This document shows positions 6,576-7,388 of a DNA stretch of 7,388 nt, piece after piece. This DNA is from a bacterium (lineage in GTDB: Bacteria > JACRDZ01 > JAJRWM01), in the NCBI GenBank assembly GCA_024276815.1, contig JAJRWM010000219.1:1-7388 (forward strand), read 5' to 3'. Under the pieces are notes generated by a model. It did no database searches and was not told the origin of the DNA. It saw only the letters and a program-made list of their open reading frames with translations. The translations under genes and the position numbers were made by a program. Every line of letters starts with the position of its first letter. The stretch's first letter is position 1.

Positions 6576-7362
6576 GTTTATCCGGCGTGTTCTCCCGCCA
6601 AAAGCCTGTTGACTTTAAATACGCTTTATTCCTTTTGACCAGGCCTAGCTCGTCGGAGGGGTCAAAACCTTCGTTGGTGATTATGGCCTGAGGATAGCGG
6701 CTTTCAATGGCGGCGAGAATCTCTCCGATATCAAGATGGCCGTCTGCCAGCGCTGTATGGGGAATCTCAGCGGTCGTGTTACTCAGGTGAAAGTGACTGA
6801 CCTTGTCAATTTGACCAAGTGATTTAAGTGGCTCACTGAAACGACCGGCGTGAGCGACATCAAAGCAGATTGTCAGGCCGGGTATCGCGCTGGTCAGGTA
6901 ATTGGCAACTTGGGGCGTGTTCACCAGTTGATTGGGAGTGGCGTCCATAATTTCCGCGGCGATGACCAGCCCCAGTTCTTTGCCCCTGATCGTAAGCCTG
7001 CTCAAAAAATCCTCAAGAAAATCTTCGTAGACCTTGAAATCATCTTTAGGATTACTCTTGAATCCCGGATGAACCACCACCACTTCAGCCTCGATCGAAG
7101 CGGCGAAGTTCAATGATTCCAGAATCAGATTAACGGAAAAATCCCGAACCGCCTTAAGCCGGGAGGTTGGGTTTATATCCCAACTGGGCGCGTGAAAGGA
7201 GTATGCCAGCGGGAATGATTTAATCGTCTTGACAGACGGCGGGGCCTCCTCAAGATGCTCATGCCAGATCTCGCTGCCGGCGAACCCCAGGACGGCTATT
7301 TCCCGCAAAGCCTCACGCAGGGGATAAGACTGAAGCAGGTGGCTGGGCGCGAAGATTCTCAT
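6550..7362 (-). CDS. Xylose isomerase-like TIM-barrel protein (AP endonuclease 2 superfamily; probable sugar isomerase/epimerase)
   Basis: This 270-residue soluble protein has the motif series of the AP_endonuc_2/xylose isomerase-like TIM barrel. In order: SFHAP (His57), VVVVHPG (His98), AAEIMD (Glu137), CFDVAHAG (Asp168, His171), HFHLSN (His192), ADGHLDIGE (Asp207, His209), ITNEGFD (Glu231). In order and spacing these correspond to the nine metal ligands of endonuclease IV. However, the DTCH signature reads DVAH and the H-x-N-D-S-K segment reads HLSNTT, so a sugar-phosphate isomerase/epimerase or another metal-dependent activity is more likely than DNA repair. There is no signal peptide; it is cytoplasmic. 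The ATG at 7362 is fixed by an in-frame TGA at 7368-7366. No Shine-Dalgarno is visible in the 26 nt available upstream, so coupling to an upstream gene outside the window is possible. The 3' end overlaps the converging hydrolase gene. Confidence 0.82.
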   Translation of the reverse strand: MRIFAPSHLLQSYPLREALREIAVLGFAGSEIWHEHLEEAPPSVKTIKSFPLAYSFHAPSWDINPTSRLKAVRDFSVNLILESLNFAASIEAEVVVVHPGFKSNPKDDFKVYEDFLEDFLSRLTIRGKELGLVIAAEIMDATPNQLVNTPQVANYLTSAIPGLTICFDVAHAGRFSEPLKSLGQIDKVSHFHLSNTTAEIPHTALADGHLDIGEILAAIESRYPQAIITNEGFDPSDELGLVKRNKAYLKSTGFWRENTPDKLIPPAPAV

Positions 7363-7388
7363 AAATCAGAGAGGGACGCAAATACCGC

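Noticed and set aside
6850-7116. 88-codon plus-strand open frame inside the TIM-barrel gene
   Set aside because: It is antisense to a gene with nine conserved metal-ligand positions and has no domain of its own.
7363-7388. Possible C-terminus of an upstream minus-strand gene ending at TGA 7368-7366
   Set aside because: Only about 20 nt are available, too few to support a coding call.

Overview
This window is bacterial DNA of moderate GC content carrying three protein genes. It looks like an uncultured or environmental lineage that makes large, modular secreted proteins. No marker gene is present, so I do not name a phylum. Positions 1-5094, about 70% of the window, are one minus-strand reading frame that stays open for 1,698 codons and runs off the left edge without a stop codon. 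I checked it codon by codon.

The large gene encodes a secreted protein with this order: signal peptide, first GH123/DUF4091-like module (about 700 residues), two fibronectin type III domains, second GH123/DUF4091-like module (about 705 residues), then the start of an Ig/PKD-like domain cut by the window edge. Both large modules keep an adjacent Asp-Glu pair at the place expected for a GH123 catalytic dyad. Both also carry the same small beta-rich module inserted in their C-terminal part. The two modules are an internal duplication, with stretches of 54 and 33 nucleotides still identical between them.

Positions 5095-5549 form an AT-rich divergent intergenic region. It holds a convincing extended -10 promoter for the rightward gene and a weaker candidate promoter for the leftward one. 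The rightward gene (5550-6575) encodes a 341-residue membrane-anchored SGNH/GDSL hydrolase with two N-terminal membrane helices. Converging on it, with a 26-bp overlap of the 3' ends, is a minus-strand gene (6550-7362) for a 270-residue TIM-barrel protein of the xylose isomerase-like/AP endonuclease 2 superfamily. That protein appears to keep all nine endonuclease IV-type metal-ligand positions.

The three genes do not form an operon: the first two diverge and the last two converge. A shared theme of extracellular glycan handling (glycosidase-like protein plus an SGNH esterase or acyltransferase, with a possible sugar isomerase nearby) is plausible but is inference only. I saw no RNA genes, mobile elements, CRISPR arrays or convincing intrinsic terminators.
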